The notes below the pieces were generated by a model. The model was given only the letters and a program-made list of their open reading frames with translations, ran no database searches and had not been told where the DNA came from. Of a stretch of 64,000 nucleotides of DNA, positions 1-8,789 are shown piece after piece. This DNA is from JBASEY01 sp964404285 (GTDB taxonomy: Bacteria; CSSED10-310). Both the position numbers and the translations under genes were made by a program. The DNA lies in the NCBI GenBank assembly GCA_964404285.1, contig CAYOJK010000001.1, positions 124,001 to 188,000 on the forward strand. Direction: 5' to 3'. Position 1 is the stretch's first letter; every line of letters begins with the position of its first letter.

Positions 1-2600
1 TCCCTTACCTGAATTCCTCGCTTTTCGAGATGACAGAATTAGAACATATATGCTTCTCGATTACCCAGTTGAATAACAATTCTGAAATGCCAATCTATCA
101 ACAGACTGTTTTAAAAACAGACACGGGTAAAAAGCGTAGTGGTGTAATCCCAACGCTGGAATATCTATTTGAATTCCTAAGCGCTTATGATTTTAGTAGT
201 GAAGGATCAGAGGAAATACAGGAAGAAAACAAAACGCTTATAAATGCATCTGTTTTAGGATTGATATTCGAAAAAATTAACGGTTATAAAGATGGTTCAT
301 TTTTTACGCCTGGCTTTATTACCATGTACATGAGCCGTGAAACTATACGCAAAGCGGTTGTTCAGAAGTTTAATGAAGTAAAGAACTGGAATTGTGAAAA
401 CCTTACAGACCTTTATGACAAAATTGATAGCCGAGATGAAGCTAATGAGATAGTCAATAGTCTTAGAATTTGCGATCCAGCAGTTGGATCAGGGCATTTT
501 CTGGTATCAGCTCTGAATGAAATCCTTGCTGTTAAAAACGATCTTAAAATCCTGCAAGATCGTCAAGGCAGGCGCCTGAAGGAATATCAGGTTGAAGTTG
601 AAAACGATGAGCTTATCGTAACGGACGAAGAAGGTGAGTTGTTTGAATACAAACCGAATAATAAAGAGAGTCAACGAGTTCAAGAAACACTGTTTCATGA
701 AAAGCAGACAATTATAGAAAACTGTCTTTTTGGGGTAGATATAAATCCTAACTCGGTAAAAATATGCCGTTTGCGATTATGGATCGAGCTTTTAAAAAAT
801 GCTTATTACAAAACCAATAACGAGCTTGAAACACTTCCCAATATCGATATCAACATAAAAACTGGAAACTCTCTCATAAATCGATTTAGCCTAGATTCAG
901 ATATTAAAAAGGCATTAGGAAACAGCAAATGGACTATTGATGGTTATAAGGTTGCAGTATCGGCCTATCGCAATGCCCAGAACAGAGAACACAAAAAAGA
1001 TATGTTACGAATTATTGATGATATTAAAAAAGATTTTCGGATGGAGTGTACTTTCAATGACCCCAAGAAGAAGAAACTAAGAAACTTGGGAGGTGATTTA
1101 TACACCCTGACAAAACAAAAAAGTATCTTTGAATTCACACCACAGGAAAAGAAGGAATGGGAAAACAAGGTTAAGAAAATTACAAACGAGATTGAAAAGC
1201 TTGAAAAAGAGATAGAAGAATTAGAAACAAGTAAAATTTTTGATAATGCATTTGAATGGCGTTTTGAATTTCCAGAAGCGCTGAATGATGACGGTGATTT
1301 TGTGGGATTTGATGTGGTGATTGGTAATCCGCCATATATTCAATTGCAAAGCAATGGTGGACAACTGGCGAATCTGTATAAAAACCAGAATTATGAGACC
1401 TTTGACCGCAGCAGCGATATTTATAGCCTATTTTACGAAAAAGGCATAAACTTGTTGAAACCAAAAGGGCATTTGACTTTTATAACGTCTAACAAATGGA
1501 TGCGTGCCGCATACGGTAAAAGCACTCGAGAGTTCTTTTGCAAACATAAACCCGTCACGTTAATCGATTTGGGAAGTGATGTTTTTGAATCGGCTACGGT
1601 GGATACCAATATACTGATTATGCAAAAAACAGATGAAAAAACACCTACCTGTTCCGTGAATGCTCTGGATATTTCAAAAGAGAAAGAAATAATCAGTTTT
1701 GATCGATTTGAAGACCAATGGATAGTTCTACAAAATCTGACTGAAGAGAGTTGGACAATAGTATCACCCTCAGAACAACGGATTATAGAAAAAATCGAAC
1801 GCGCAGGTAAGCCATTGAAAGAATGGGACGTGCAGATTAATTATGGTATAAAAACCGGTTATAACAAAGCATTTATAATTGATGGCAAAATAAAGGAAGA
1901 AATTTTAAGCAACTGTCAAGATAAAGTTGAGCGTGAACGAACAAAAGTGATTCTTAAGCCGGTTTTGAGAGGCCGAGATATTAAACGATATAAGGCGGAA
2001 TATAAGGATTTATGGTTGATAAACACTCACAACGGTGTGAGAGGAAAAATTCCACGGATAAATGTAAAAAAAGACTATCCTGCTGTTTATAGACACTTAA
2101 AACAATATGAAGCAGAGCTTAAAAAAAGACAAGACAAAGGCGATCATTGGTCGAATCTTAGAAATTGTGCGTATCTCGAGGATTTTGAGAAAGAGAAGAT
2201 TATTTATCCAGTAATCTCAGATACCACTAAATGTTTTTCTTATGTTAAAGAAACAATTTTCTTTAATGATAAATGTTTTATGATAATTGGTGATTCTCTT
2301 AAATATTTAATATCCTTTTTCAACTCAACTCTATTTGAATTCGCTTTTAAAACTCACTTCCCGCCTTTGGGTAGCGAAGGAATAGAATTAAGAAAAGTAT
2401 TTTTTGAAAATATTCCTGTTCCAGACATCCCACATTCCCAGCAACAACCCTTCATTTCCCTTGTCGATAAGATCATTTCTGGAAAAGATCGGGGTGAAGA
2501 CACATCGGTCTTCGAAAGGCAAATTGACCGGATGGTTTATGATTTATACGGTCTTGCCGATGAGGAGATTAAAATTATTGAAGGAGAAGAACGAGCATAA
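1..2600 (+). CDS. Type IIG-like restriction-modification DNA methylase, 5' end outside window
   Basis: Partial gene. The reading frame is open to the left edge (from base 3) and the residues before the first ATG at base 30 (PYLNSSLFE) resemble the interior of this family, so that ATG is not the true start. Seen, counting from base 30: N6-adenine methylase motif I (CDPAVGSGHF, about residue 148), catalytic motif IV NPPY (about 432), and a TaqI/Eco57I-like specificity region beginning near KPVLRGRDIKRY (about 645). Known: such proteins (Eco57I/BpuSI group) have an N-terminal nuclease, then methylase, then target recognition domain and are often 1000-1300 residues, so the nuclease should lie upstream. 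Role: methylates adenine in a specific site and cuts unmodified DNA. It is followed directly by decayed restriction-gene sequence, so the surrounding system appears to be eroding. Confidence 0.85.
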   Translation, partial: PYLNSSLFEMTELEHICFSITQLNNNSEMPIYQQTVLKTDTGKKRSGVIPTLEYLFEFLSAYDFSSEGSEEIQEENKTLINASVLGLIFEKINGYKDGSFFTPGFITMYMSRETIRKAVVQKFNEVKNWNCENLTDLYDKIDSRDEANEIVNSLRICDPAVGSGHFLVSALNEILAVKNDLKILQDRQGRRLKEYQVEVENDELIVTDEEGELFEYKPNNKESQRVQETLFHEKQTIIENCLFGVDINPNSVKICRLRLWIELLKNAYYKTNNELETLPNIDINIKTGNSLINRFSLDSDIKKALGNSKWTIDGYKVAVSAYRNAQNREHKKDMLRIIDDIKKDFRMECTFNDPKKKKLRNLGGDLYTLTKQKSIFEFTPQEKKEWENKVKKITNEIEKLEKEIEELETSKIFDNAFEWRFEFPEALNDDGDFVGFDVVIGNPPYIQLQSNGGQLANLYKNQNYETFDRSSDIYSLFYEKGINLLKPKGHLTFITSNKWMRAAYGKSTREFFCKHKPVTLIDLGSDVFESATVDTNILIMQKTDEKTPTCSVNALDISKEKEIISFDRFEDQWIVLQNLTEESWTIVSPSEQRIIEKIERAGKPLKEWDVQINYGIKTGYNKAFIIDGKIKEEILSNCQDKVERERTKVILKPVLRGRDIKRYKAEYKDLWLINTHNGVRGKIPRINVKKDYPAVYRHLKQYEAELKKRQDKGDHWSNLRNCAYLEDFEKEKIIYPVISDTTKCFSYVKETIFFNDKCFMIIGDSLKYLISFFNSTLFEFAFKTHFPPLGSEGIELRKVFFENIPVPDIPHSQQQPFISLVDKIISGKDRGEDTSVFERQIDRMVYDLYGLADEEIKIIEGEERA

Positions 2601-2785
2601 ATAGTCCTGACTGGATTATGCTTTTCAATGTGAAGAAAATTTCTTGCACTGCTGGAACGCAGGACACGCTGAGTTTAAAGAATCTGCGAGACAAAAAATT
2701 GAATACGAAATGCGGTGCTTCACACTTTGAAGAATTCGAAGACGTTGAGTACTAGCATGTGACAAAGGTCGCTGATTTAAATTGA
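2600..2785 (+). pseudogene. Remnant of type III restriction endonuclease (Res) C-terminal nuclease region
   Basis: Reading in the frame that starts at 2600 gives NSPDWIMLF, then LRDKKLNTKCGASHFEEFED, then a TAG stop at 2753-2755, then HVTKVADL and TGA at 2783. The order matches the end of type III Res subunits, where a [YN]xPDW strand is followed by an ETKG strand, an LR..E..KI.CG..HF helix and a V.YKVVT.V.EL strand. Here the ETKG part of the PD-(D/E)XK site has degenerated to CTAGTQ and a stop interrupts the end. There is no start codon and no helicase part. I infer a decayed fragment left by deletion. The match is by eye against the family pattern. Confidence 0.55.
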
Positions 2786-2802
2786 TTTTACTCATACCGC
2801 AT

Positions 2803-2953
2803 ATGAAGACCATGGAACGTTTACATACAGCTGATTTTCTAGAAAGTGAGGAATTAAAAATTGGCCAGTTACGAGCATAAAAAGTTATTAGAATATATCG
2901 TACGCCTGGACAAAGTCCCAGAGGATTCCAGACGGATTGAGTCAAACCTTTGA
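2803..2953 (+). pseudogene. Two tiny overlapping ORFs, probably gene-end and gene-start fragments
   Basis: An ATG ORF at 2803-2880 encodes 25 residues ending in ELKIGQLRA. A TTG ORF at 2861-2953 encodes 30 residues beginning LASYEHKKLLEYIVRLDKVPED and is preceded by a ribosome-binding-like GTGAGG. The overlap of the first ORF's end with the second's start is the arrangement expected for translationally coupled genes. Both are too short to be functional domains. They look like the tail of one gene and the head of another in a collapsed restriction locus. No function can be assigned. Confidence 0.3.
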
Positions 2954-3394
2954 GACGCCCGCGGCGTTCATTTAAGGACTGACTCTTTGTCTGTAGTCAA
3001 GGTTTTCCGTGTTATTGATCCCGGCTATTTTCCATCGCATCCTTTCTATCCTCGCTCTCAAAGTTTACTACGCTAATCTTTTATAGGCTAGGTGTCTCAT
3101 TCATATTGACACAGAGGGTCCTTTATAGTTTTACGGTACTGTAACCATGAGTAGCTGAAAGTGTTTCACTCATGCACATGCAATTCTTAATTTCAACGAT
3201 ATTTAGTCTCACAAATCGCTGGTCATGTCAAGAACTTATTGACACCTGCCCCGTTTATTAAAAATCTGATTTTTTTGCTGTCACCAGGCCTCCTTGCATC
3301 TGCGATCCAAGCTGTTACCGAATATTTTTACCCATGCTCCAAATTATCGCCAATAATTTGACCTTTGCTCCAAATTATCGTATAAAAAACCGAG
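2954..3394. other. Gene-free stretch between restriction remnants and ATPase gene
   Basis: No coding sequence, tRNA or clear terminator is visible in these 440 bases. The right end carries the palindromic repeat described separately (3335-3380). The rest is probably decayed accessory DNA continuing the erosion seen at 2600-2953, but no reading frame in it could be matched to a family. Confidence 0.4.
3335..3380. promoter_or_regulatory. Direct repeat plus palindrome upstream of DUF4143 ATPase gene, possible operator
   Basis: TGCTCCAAATTATCG occurs twice, at 3335-3349 and 3366-3380, 31 bases (about three helical turns) apart. Between them the first copy also forms a perfect 8-bp inverted repeat, CAAATTAT at 3340-3347 and ATAATTTG at 3353-3360, with a 5-base centre. 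The array ends 23 bases before the ATG at 3404. Helically phased repeats in this position suggest a binding site for a regulator, possibly for autoregulation, but no -10/-35 pair was assigned. Confidence 0.4.
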
Positions 3395-3403
3395 GTGATG
3401 ACT

Positions 3404-4543
3404 ATGATTGAAAGAATTCTGAAAATCGATCTTCCCATGGACCGTTCGGCTTTCCTGTGGGGACCGCGAAAAACCGGTAAAACAACGTTGCTGAAACATC
3501 AGTTTCCGGAAGCTTTGTTCCTGGATCTACTGAATTATGACCTCTACCTTGCGCTGAGTAGAGAGCCGATGCAATTGCGTCGAATGCTGGACGCTGAACA
3601 AAACCACACCGTCATTATCGATGAAGTGCAAAAAGCGCCTCATCTAATGGACGAAATTCATTGGCTGATTGAAAATCGACCTTATCGATTTATACTTTCC
3701 GGTTCCAGCGCACGGAAATTCAGGCGTGGTCAGGTGAATTTGTTGGGAGGTCGAGCTTGGCGATATGAACTGTATCCTCTTGTTTCTGCTGAATTGGGGT
3801 CATTCGACCTCGAGAAAACACTGTTATCCGGATTTCTTCCATCGCATTATCTGTCTTCTAATAGTCTTATGGACTTGAAGGCATACGTACACGACTATTT
3901 GAAAGAAGAAATACAGGCTGAGGCGTTGACACGGAACCTTCCGGCATTTTCCAGATTTCTGCAGTCCGCCGCCCTGACCAGCGGCATGCTGTTGAATTAT
4001 TCTAATGCTGCCCGCGATTCTGGTGTTTCGGTCAAAACAATCCGCGAATACTATCAGATTCTTGAGGACACATTGATCGGACGATTACTGGAGCCCTGGA
4101 AACGATCCAAATCCCGCCGTTTGATAGAAACATCGAAATTTTATTTTTTTGATACCGGAATAATTGCAACCTTGCTCGATTACCGTACTTTGAATCCCGG
4201 CACTAGGGAATTCGGTCGCATCTTCGAACATTTTATCATTCAAGAATGTTTTGCCTATAGACATTACAGCCGAAAGGATTTTCCGATATCGTTCTGGCGA
4301 ACGGCAAATGGATCCGAGGTTGATCTGATATTGGGTGATGCACAAGTTGCCCTCGAGATAAAATCCGGTAAACAAGCAAGCAGTTTGAAACCCAACGGGT
4401 TACACCTTTTTGGTCAGGAATATAAGCCGGCTAAAAAAATTATCGTCTCACGGGATCCATTTCCGCAAAAACTATTATCCGGCATTACCCTATTGCCATG
4501 GCAAAATTTCTGTGAACAGCTTTGGAGCGGAGACCTGATATAA
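3404..4543 (+). CDS. AAA ATPase with DUF4143 / PD-(D/E)XK C-terminal domain
   Basis: 379 residues. Seen: P-loop GPRKTGKTT near residue 24, Walker B VIIDEVQKAP near 90, sensor-like LSGSSARK near 110, and a C-terminal part ending in an archaeo-eukaryotic-nuclease-like pattern (GSEVDLIL, then ALEIKSGK near 325-335). This is the layout of the widespread family annotated 'ATP-binding protein, DUF4143'. Its biological role is not established; members are common in accessory regions. ATG at 3404 is preferred over GTG 3395 and ATG 3398 because GAGG at 3392-3395 is 8 bases upstream. It stands alone behind a repeated palindrome, next to decayed restriction genes. Confidence 0.85.
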   Translation: MIERILKIDLPMDRSAFLWGPRKTGKTTLLKHQFPEALFLDLLNYDLYLALSREPMQLRRMLDAEQNHTVIIDEVQKAPHLMDEIHWLIENRPYRFILSGSSARKFRRGQVNLLGGRAWRYELYPLVSAELGSFDLEKTLLSGFLPSHYLSSNSLMDLKAYVHDYLKEEIQAEALTRNLPAFSRFLQSAALTSGMLLNYSNAARDSGVSVKTIREYYQILEDTLIGRLLEPWKRSKSRRLIETSKFYFFDTGIIATLLDYRTLNPGTREFGRIFEHFIIQECFAYRHYSRKDFPISFWRTANGSEVDLILGDAQVALEIKSGKQASSLKPNGLHLFGQEYKPAKKIIVSRDPFPQKLLSGITLLPWQNFCEQLWSGDLI

Positions 4544-4667
4544 CACTATTACGCATCGAAACGAGTGTTCTTCGTTGCCGAAGCGTCTGAATCACACCAG
4601 CTTGTCCGATACCGAAGAATGCGCTATAAATACGCTGTTATTTTTAGGATGCTAGCGAGGGGGCGCT

Positions 4668-5351
4668 ATGAATTCACATCGAAAAATCATGCAGGAAGAA
4701 TGGAAAGACAACACGCATCGATACACTGATCCAATCGGCATGACCGGCAGGCGCCCTGATCAAAAAGAGTTTTCTGCTACTGTGGAAGATATCCGTTCCA
4801 AATTCGATCTCTCCAACTGTCCCCATAATCGCATCCTGGATGTCGGGTGTAACAACGGTTACCTGTTGAGTCGTTTGAATCCGAATGCCAAACACCTTAT
4901 CGCTATCGATTTCTGCTTAACACCTCTTCGTAGCGGCAAAGCCAAGTTTGAAGCGATTGACTTCATTCAAGGCGATATAAGTAATCTTCCTTTCAAAAAA
5001 GATAGTTTTGATAGAGTGCTCTGCTATAATATGTTTCATTATTTACCGACTCAAAAGCATGCCCGGGATGCAACGACCGAACTGTTTAGAGTGCTTGCTC
5101 CGAGAGGCATTCTGTTAATTGGGGACATTTTTGTAGAAGAGTGTAAACATCTGATCCCAATCGATGATATAAAGCGATGGGACGATCCAGAAAGGCCTTT
5201 TATGCACCGAATCAGTAACTGGCTGTTTGTTTCACTCAAAGATCTTCAACACCATCTTTTAACCTTGGGAGCAGAAACGGTTGAAATTCATGGCCAGAAG
5301 CAGGATGTCAGATGTTCCGGATACCGGTTTGATCTGATCGTGAAAAAATAA
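4668..5351 (+). CDS. Class I SAM-dependent methyltransferase
   Basis: 227 residues. The glycine-rich SAM site ILDVGCNNGYLL lies near residues 58-69, an acidic strand (IAIDF) follows, and FIQGDISNLPF then DRVLCYNMFHYLP complete the Methyltransf_11 pattern. GCNNG replaces the more usual GCGxG. The substrate cannot be told. The ATG is preceded by GCGAGGGGGC. The gene ends only 9 bases before a WbqC-family gene in the same direction, so the two are probably co-transcribed and may act on the same sugar or small molecule. Confidence 0.85.
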   Translation: MNSHRKIMQEEWKDNTHRYTDPIGMTGRRPDQKEFSATVEDIRSKFDLSNCPHNRILDVGCNNGYLLSRLNPNAKHLIAIDFCLTPLRSGKAKFEAIDFIQGDISNLPFKKDSFDRVLCYNMFHYLPTQKHARDATTELFRVLAPRGILLIGDIFVEECKHLIPIDDIKRWDDPERPFMHRISNWLFVSLKDLQHHLLTLGAETVEIHGQKQDVRCSGYRFDLIVKK

Positions 5352-5360
5352 AGGGTGAAA

Positions 5361-6089
5361 ATGCGAGGAACGATTTTACAACCTGGTTACCTGCCTTGGC
5401 TCGGGTTTTTCAACCAGATGGCTCTGTCGGATGTTTTTGTTTTCTATGACGATGTTCAATACGACAAACGAGGATGGCGAAACAGGAACCGGATAAAAGG
5501 CATTTCAGGCCCTATCTGGCTGACCGTGCCGGTTATCACCAAGGGTTGCTTTGAACAAGAATTGCGCCATACACAGATTGACAATTCTCAAAACTGGGCC
5601 AGAAAACACATCGAGGCGATCCGCTTCAATTATCGAAAGGCTCCGTTTTTCAACGATTTTTTTCCAGAAATAGACTCTATTCTTAACACTCATTACGACA
5701 ATCTGACGGCTCTGGACCTTGCATTGATCGACTTGCATGTGCGTTGGCTGCAAATCGATACGGTCAAAACGATGCGCTCATCAGATCTATCGATCGAATC
5801 GACGGATAAAACCGGTCGGTTGGTAGAAATCTGTCTTAAACTGGGCATCACCGATTATATCAGCGGACCGTTGTGCAGAAACTACTTGGACATAAATCAG
5901 TTTCACCAAGCGGGTTTACGCGTGCTTTTACATGAATATGATCATCCGGAGTATTCTCAACTGCACGGGGAGTTTGTTCCCTATATGGCAACCGTGGATT
6001 TGATGTTCAATGAAGGTGATCGCGCTTTGGAGATTTTGAAGCAGGAATCAGCGCTTGTTGAATACTTCGGTGAGTCCTCAACTGATTGA
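5361..6089 (+). CDS. WbqC-like family protein
   Basis: 242 residues. The N-terminus (ILQPGYLPWLGFF, residues 5-17), the following FYDDVQYDKRGWRNRNRIK and the WLTVPV strand are the diagnostic pattern of the WbqC family (PF08889). Members are found in O-antigen and other surface-sugar loci and are thought to act in amino-sugar modification, though biochemical proof is thin. The ATG at 5361 is chosen over GTG 5355 because family members begin two or three residues before ILQPGYLPW. The 3' end overlaps the convergent dnaJ gene by 12 bases (6078-6089). Confidence 0.85.
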   Translation: MRGTILQPGYLPWLGFFNQMALSDVFVFYDDVQYDKRGWRNRNRIKGISGPIWLTVPVITKGCFEQELRHTQIDNSQNWARKHIEAIRFNYRKAPFFNDFFPEIDSILNTHYDNLTALDLALIDLHVRWLQIDTVKTMRSSDLSIESTDKTGRLVEICLKLGITDYISGPLCRNYLDINQFHQAGLRVLLHEYDHPEYSQLHGEFVPYMATVDLMFNEGDRALEILKQESALVEYFGESSTD

Positions 6090-7193
6090 GTCTTTGATTT
6101 TTTCGAACAGCGATTTTTTTCTACCCGGCAGGACGGGAGTGCCTTCTATTTTGGCCAGTTCTTCAAGTAATCGCCGTTGTTCCGGGTCAAGTCGTGTCGG
6201 CGTGACAACGATGACTTTGACATAAAAGTCACCGGGGTAACCGCTTTGGACATTTTTGACGCCTTTCCCCTTCAGAACAAAACTTTTGCCGGTTTGGGTG
6301 CCCGCTGGTATTTTGAGTGTATCTTCCCCATCCAACAAGTCGATTGTAACATGACTTCCCAGGGCAGCCTGAGCAAATGAAATCGGATATTCAAGCAAGA
6401 TATCGTCACCATGGCGCTGAAAAACCTCGTGGTCTTTTACCCTGATAACGATGTACAAATCACCTGGCGGACCACCAAAGCTACCCGGTTCACCTTCACC
6501 ACGAAGTCGAATTCGAGATCCGCTATCGACGCCTGGAGGAATTTTGACGGTAAGAGTTTTTCGTTTCTCGACTTTTCCAAATCCTCTACAGTTTTTGCAG
6601 GGGTTTTGAATAAATTGGCCTGAACCACGACATTGTGGACATGGCGTTGCAATCGTGAAGAAGCCTTGTGAACGGCGCACCTGCCCACTACCACCACATT
6701 GCGGACAAAGGGTTGGGCTTGATCCCGGTTCTGCACCGATTCCGGAACACGTTTCGCAGGCTGCCAACTTTTCAACATCAATTTGTTTTTCAATGCCCTT
6801 AACCGCATCCATGAATTCGATCGCCAAATCATACCGCAAGTCGTCTCCAGCCGTTGCTCTGGTTCGTGATCGTCTTCCGGAACCAAAAATATCACCGAAA
6901 ATATCGCCAAAAGATTCAAAAATTTCGTCAAACCCCGAGTATGATTGAAACCCGCCCCCATTGAGTCCTTGATGTCCAAACTGGTCATATCTTTGCCGCT
7001 TCACAGGGTCAGACAATACCTGATAGGCCTCGGAAATTTCCTTGAATTTATCCTCTGCTTCACTATCACCATGATTTCTATCCGGGTGATATTTCAAGGC
7101 GAGTTTTCGGTATTTTTGCTTGATGGCTTGTTGATCGGCATTTCGATCGACACCCAGTATTTCATAGTAATCACGTTTGTTGCGGGTCGCCAT
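6078..7193 (-). CDS. dnaJ: Chaperone DnaJ (second copy, last gene of dnaK-hspR operon)
   Basis: 371 residues, full-length type I J-protein. Seen: J domain (residues 8-74) with HPD in ALKYHPDRN, Gly/Phe-rich region with repeated GDIFGDIFG, zinc domain with four CxxCxGxG-like repeats (CETCSGIG, CPQCGGSG, CPQCRGSG, CKNCRGFG), and the C-terminal substrate-binding part (VKIPPGVDSGSRIRLRGEG). Role: delivers unfolded clients to DnaK and stimulates its ATPase. It lies 17 bases downstream of hspR in an operon that already holds another complete dnaJ. The G/F region differs clearly from that of the first copy, so this is not a recent duplication. Either copy could be the general DnaJ. Confidence 0.95.
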   Translation of the reverse strand: MATRNKRDYYEILGVDRNADQQAIKQKYRKLALKYHPDRNHGDSEAEDKFKEISEAYQVLSDPVKRQRYDQFGHQGLNGGGFQSYSGFDEIFESFGDIFGDIFGSGRRSRTRATAGDDLRYDLAIEFMDAVKGIEKQIDVEKLAACETCSGIGAEPGSSPTLCPQCGGSGQVRRSQGFFTIATPCPQCRGSGQFIQNPCKNCRGFGKVEKRKTLTVKIPPGVDSGSRIRLRGEGEPGSFGGPPGDLYIVIRVKDHEVFQRHGDDILLEYPISFAQAALGSHVTIDLLDGEDTLKIPAGTQTGKSFVLKGKGVKNVQSGYPGDFYVKVIVVTPTRLDPEQRRLLEELAKIEGTPVLPGRKKSLFEKIKDSIS

Positions 7194-7210
7194 TTACCTT
7201 TCTCCAAACA

Positions 7211-7606
7211 CTACATTTTTCCGAAGTCGATAATCTGGATCAATGTGCTCATCGATGTCCTCATCGGAAATTTATCCCCCTCCATCTGATCCATGTAATT
7301 CCGAAGAATTTTACCTGCTTCATAAAGCATTTGATACAGTTGATCCTTTTCTTTTTCCACTGCTTGGATGCGTTGAACAAGCTTGATGATCACCTCGATA
7401 CCGGCAAGATTGACTTTCAAATCCTGAGTCAGTTTCAGAATCATTTTTAAGGTATCGACATCGTCATCGGAATAGAGGCGTGTATTTCCCTGTGATCGCC
7501 TGGGTGTGATAAACCCTCTTTCTTCATAGCCCCTGATTGTCTGAGGCGTGATATTCAGCATTTCAGCGACGATACCAATAGTATATTTACCATCAGTCAA
7601 GGCCAA
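7211..7606 (-). CDS. hspR: MerR-family heat-shock repressor, HspR-like
   Basis: 131 residues. The N-terminal winged helix reads YTIGIVAEMLNITPQTIRGYEERGFITPRRSQGNTRLYSDDDV (quoted in parts: YTIGIVAEML, TIRGYEERGF, NTRLYSDDDV), the MerR pattern with the NTRLYS wing typical of HspR, followed by a coiled-coil dimerisation helix. Known: HspR represses dnaK operons by binding HAIR inverted repeats and needs DnaK as co-repressor. Support here is strong from context: it overlaps the upstream dnaJ stop by 14 bases and a HAIR-like sequence lies on the dnaK promoter. The C-terminal half (KEKDQLYQML onward) is short of family detail. Confidence 0.88.
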   Translation of the reverse strand: MALTDGKYTIGIVAEMLNITPQTIRGYEERGFITPRRSQGNTRLYSDDDVDTLKMILKLTQDLKVNLAGIEVIIKLVQRIQAVEKEKDQLYQMLYEAGKILRNYMDQMEGDKFPMRTSMSTLIQIIDFGKM

Positions 7607-8720
7607 ACATTCCTTTCCTGGGCTCGTAATGGTTCAACCGATCAAACTCACGAATCAGATCCTTCACATCCTCCCGCACCTGCGGCGGTGAGACTATTTT
7701 AACTTTTACCATAAGATCACCGGTTTTCCCACCCTTGATATCCTGAAACCCTTTACCAGACAACCTGAACGTTTGATCGACGTTACAGGCGGGCGGAATT
7801 GTCATTTTGACCATACCACCTGGCGTTGGAATAGAAATCCTGGCGCCCAATAGCGCTTCCGATACCGTAATTGGAATTTCAAGCATGATGTTTTTACCGC
7901 TTCGTTTGAAATACGGATGCTCTTTGACATTGATCGAAATAATGATATCTCCGGCGGATCCACCGTTTTCGCCTGGATGCCCTTTACCTGCCACTCGCAC
8001 TTTTGATCCTGTGTCAACGCCGGCAGGGATTTTGACTCGAATTCTCTGCATTTGAGGCACAAAACCTTTTCCATGACATTTTTGGCACTTTGCAACGTTA
8101 ACTTTGCCTGAACCTTTACAATTAGGACAAGCATGCGCCACCTTGAACGGACCCGTAGCCGACTCAACTTGGCCGGTTCCCTGACACACCGGACACGTCT
8201 GTGCAGACGTTCCAGGCTCATTTCCATCGCCATTGCACCTATCACATACTGTAGGCGCTTGAAGTTGCAATTCCGTTGTAACTCCACGGAAGGCATCCAT
8301 AAATGATACTTCCAAGTTGTAATGAATATCTTGTCCTTGAACAGGGCCTCGTCGAACCGACTCTTCACGACCGAAGATATCTCTAAAAAAATCACGAAAG
8401 TTCCCCGGCCCCTGCTGATCATGCCTACCCGTCTGCGAAAAGTTAAAATCAAACCCTTCAAAAGGATTTCCCCCGGAATACGCTTGACTCTGCCCGGGTT
8501 GCCTAAAATATCCTGAGCCAAACTCATCATATTCCGCGCGCTTTTTGGGATCGGACAAAACTGAATATGCATCGGAAATTTTTTTAAACCGTTCTTCAGA
8601 AGCAGTGTTTCCTGGATTCACATCCGGATGATACTTCCGTGCTAATTTACGATAGGCTTTTTTAATATCAGCCGCGGATGCCTTTTTATCGACACCAAGT
8701 ATTTTATAGTAATCTTCCAT
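7593..8720 (-). CDS. dnaJ: Chaperone DnaJ (first copy, directly after dnaK)
   Basis: 375 residues. J domain at residues 3-68 with HPD in ARKYHPDVN; Gly/Phe/Gln-rich segment; four zinc-binding repeats CDRCNGDG, CPVCQGTG, CPNCKGSG, CQKCHGKG around residues 140-205; C-terminal beta domains with VKIPAGVDTGSKVRVAGKGHPG. It is a complete type I J-protein acting with DnaK. Its stop overlaps the hspR start by 14 bases, implying translational coupling, and it follows dnaK by 69 bases that contain a hairpin. The organisation matches the actinobacterial dnaK-grpE-dnaJ-hspR order but without grpE. Confidence 0.95.
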   Translation of the reverse strand: MEDYYKILGVDKKASAADIKKAYRKLARKYHPDVNPGNTASEERFKKISDAYSVLSDPKKRAEYDEFGSGYFRQPGQSQAYSGGNPFEGFDFNFSQTGRHDQQGPGNFRDFFRDIFGREESVRRGPVQGQDIHYNLEVSFMDAFRGVTTELQLQAPTVCDRCNGDGNEPGTSAQTCPVCQGTGQVESATGPFKVAHACPNCKGSGKVNVAKCQKCHGKGFVPQMQRIRVKIPAGVDTGSKVRVAGKGHPGENGGSAGDIIISINVKEHPYFKRSGKNIMLEIPITVSEALLGARISIPTPGGMVKMTIPPACNVDQTFRLSGKGFQDIKGGKTGDLMVKVKIVSPPQVREDVKDLIREFDRLNHYEPRKGMFGLD

Positions 8721-8738
8721 TTTTCTGTTTTAAATGGA

Positions 8739-8771
8739 ACCAGAGAACACCCTATTTAGAAGCTCTCTGGT
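8739..8771 (-). terminator. Intercistronic hairpin between dnaK and dnaJ
   Basis: ACCAGAGA at 8739-8746 pairs perfectly with TCTCTGGT at 8764-8771 across a 17-base loop. On the transcript it lies between the dnaK stop and the dnaJ start and is followed by TTCCATTTAAAAC, not a clean U-tract. It is more likely a partial terminator or RNA-processing element that lowers dnaJ relative to dnaK than a full stop. Confidence 0.4.
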
Positions 8772-8789
8772 CCCCTGTTTTCTCTTCAA

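Noticed and set aside
3404..4543. Calling the DUF4143 ATPase a new anti-phage defence gene
   Set aside because: The family is widespread and its role is not established. Neighbouring decayed restriction sequence alone is not enough.
4544..4667. RNA gene between the ATPase and methyltransferase genes
   Set aside because: No cloverleaf or conserved RNA structure could be drawn; the stretch contains only a plain leader with a ribosome site.
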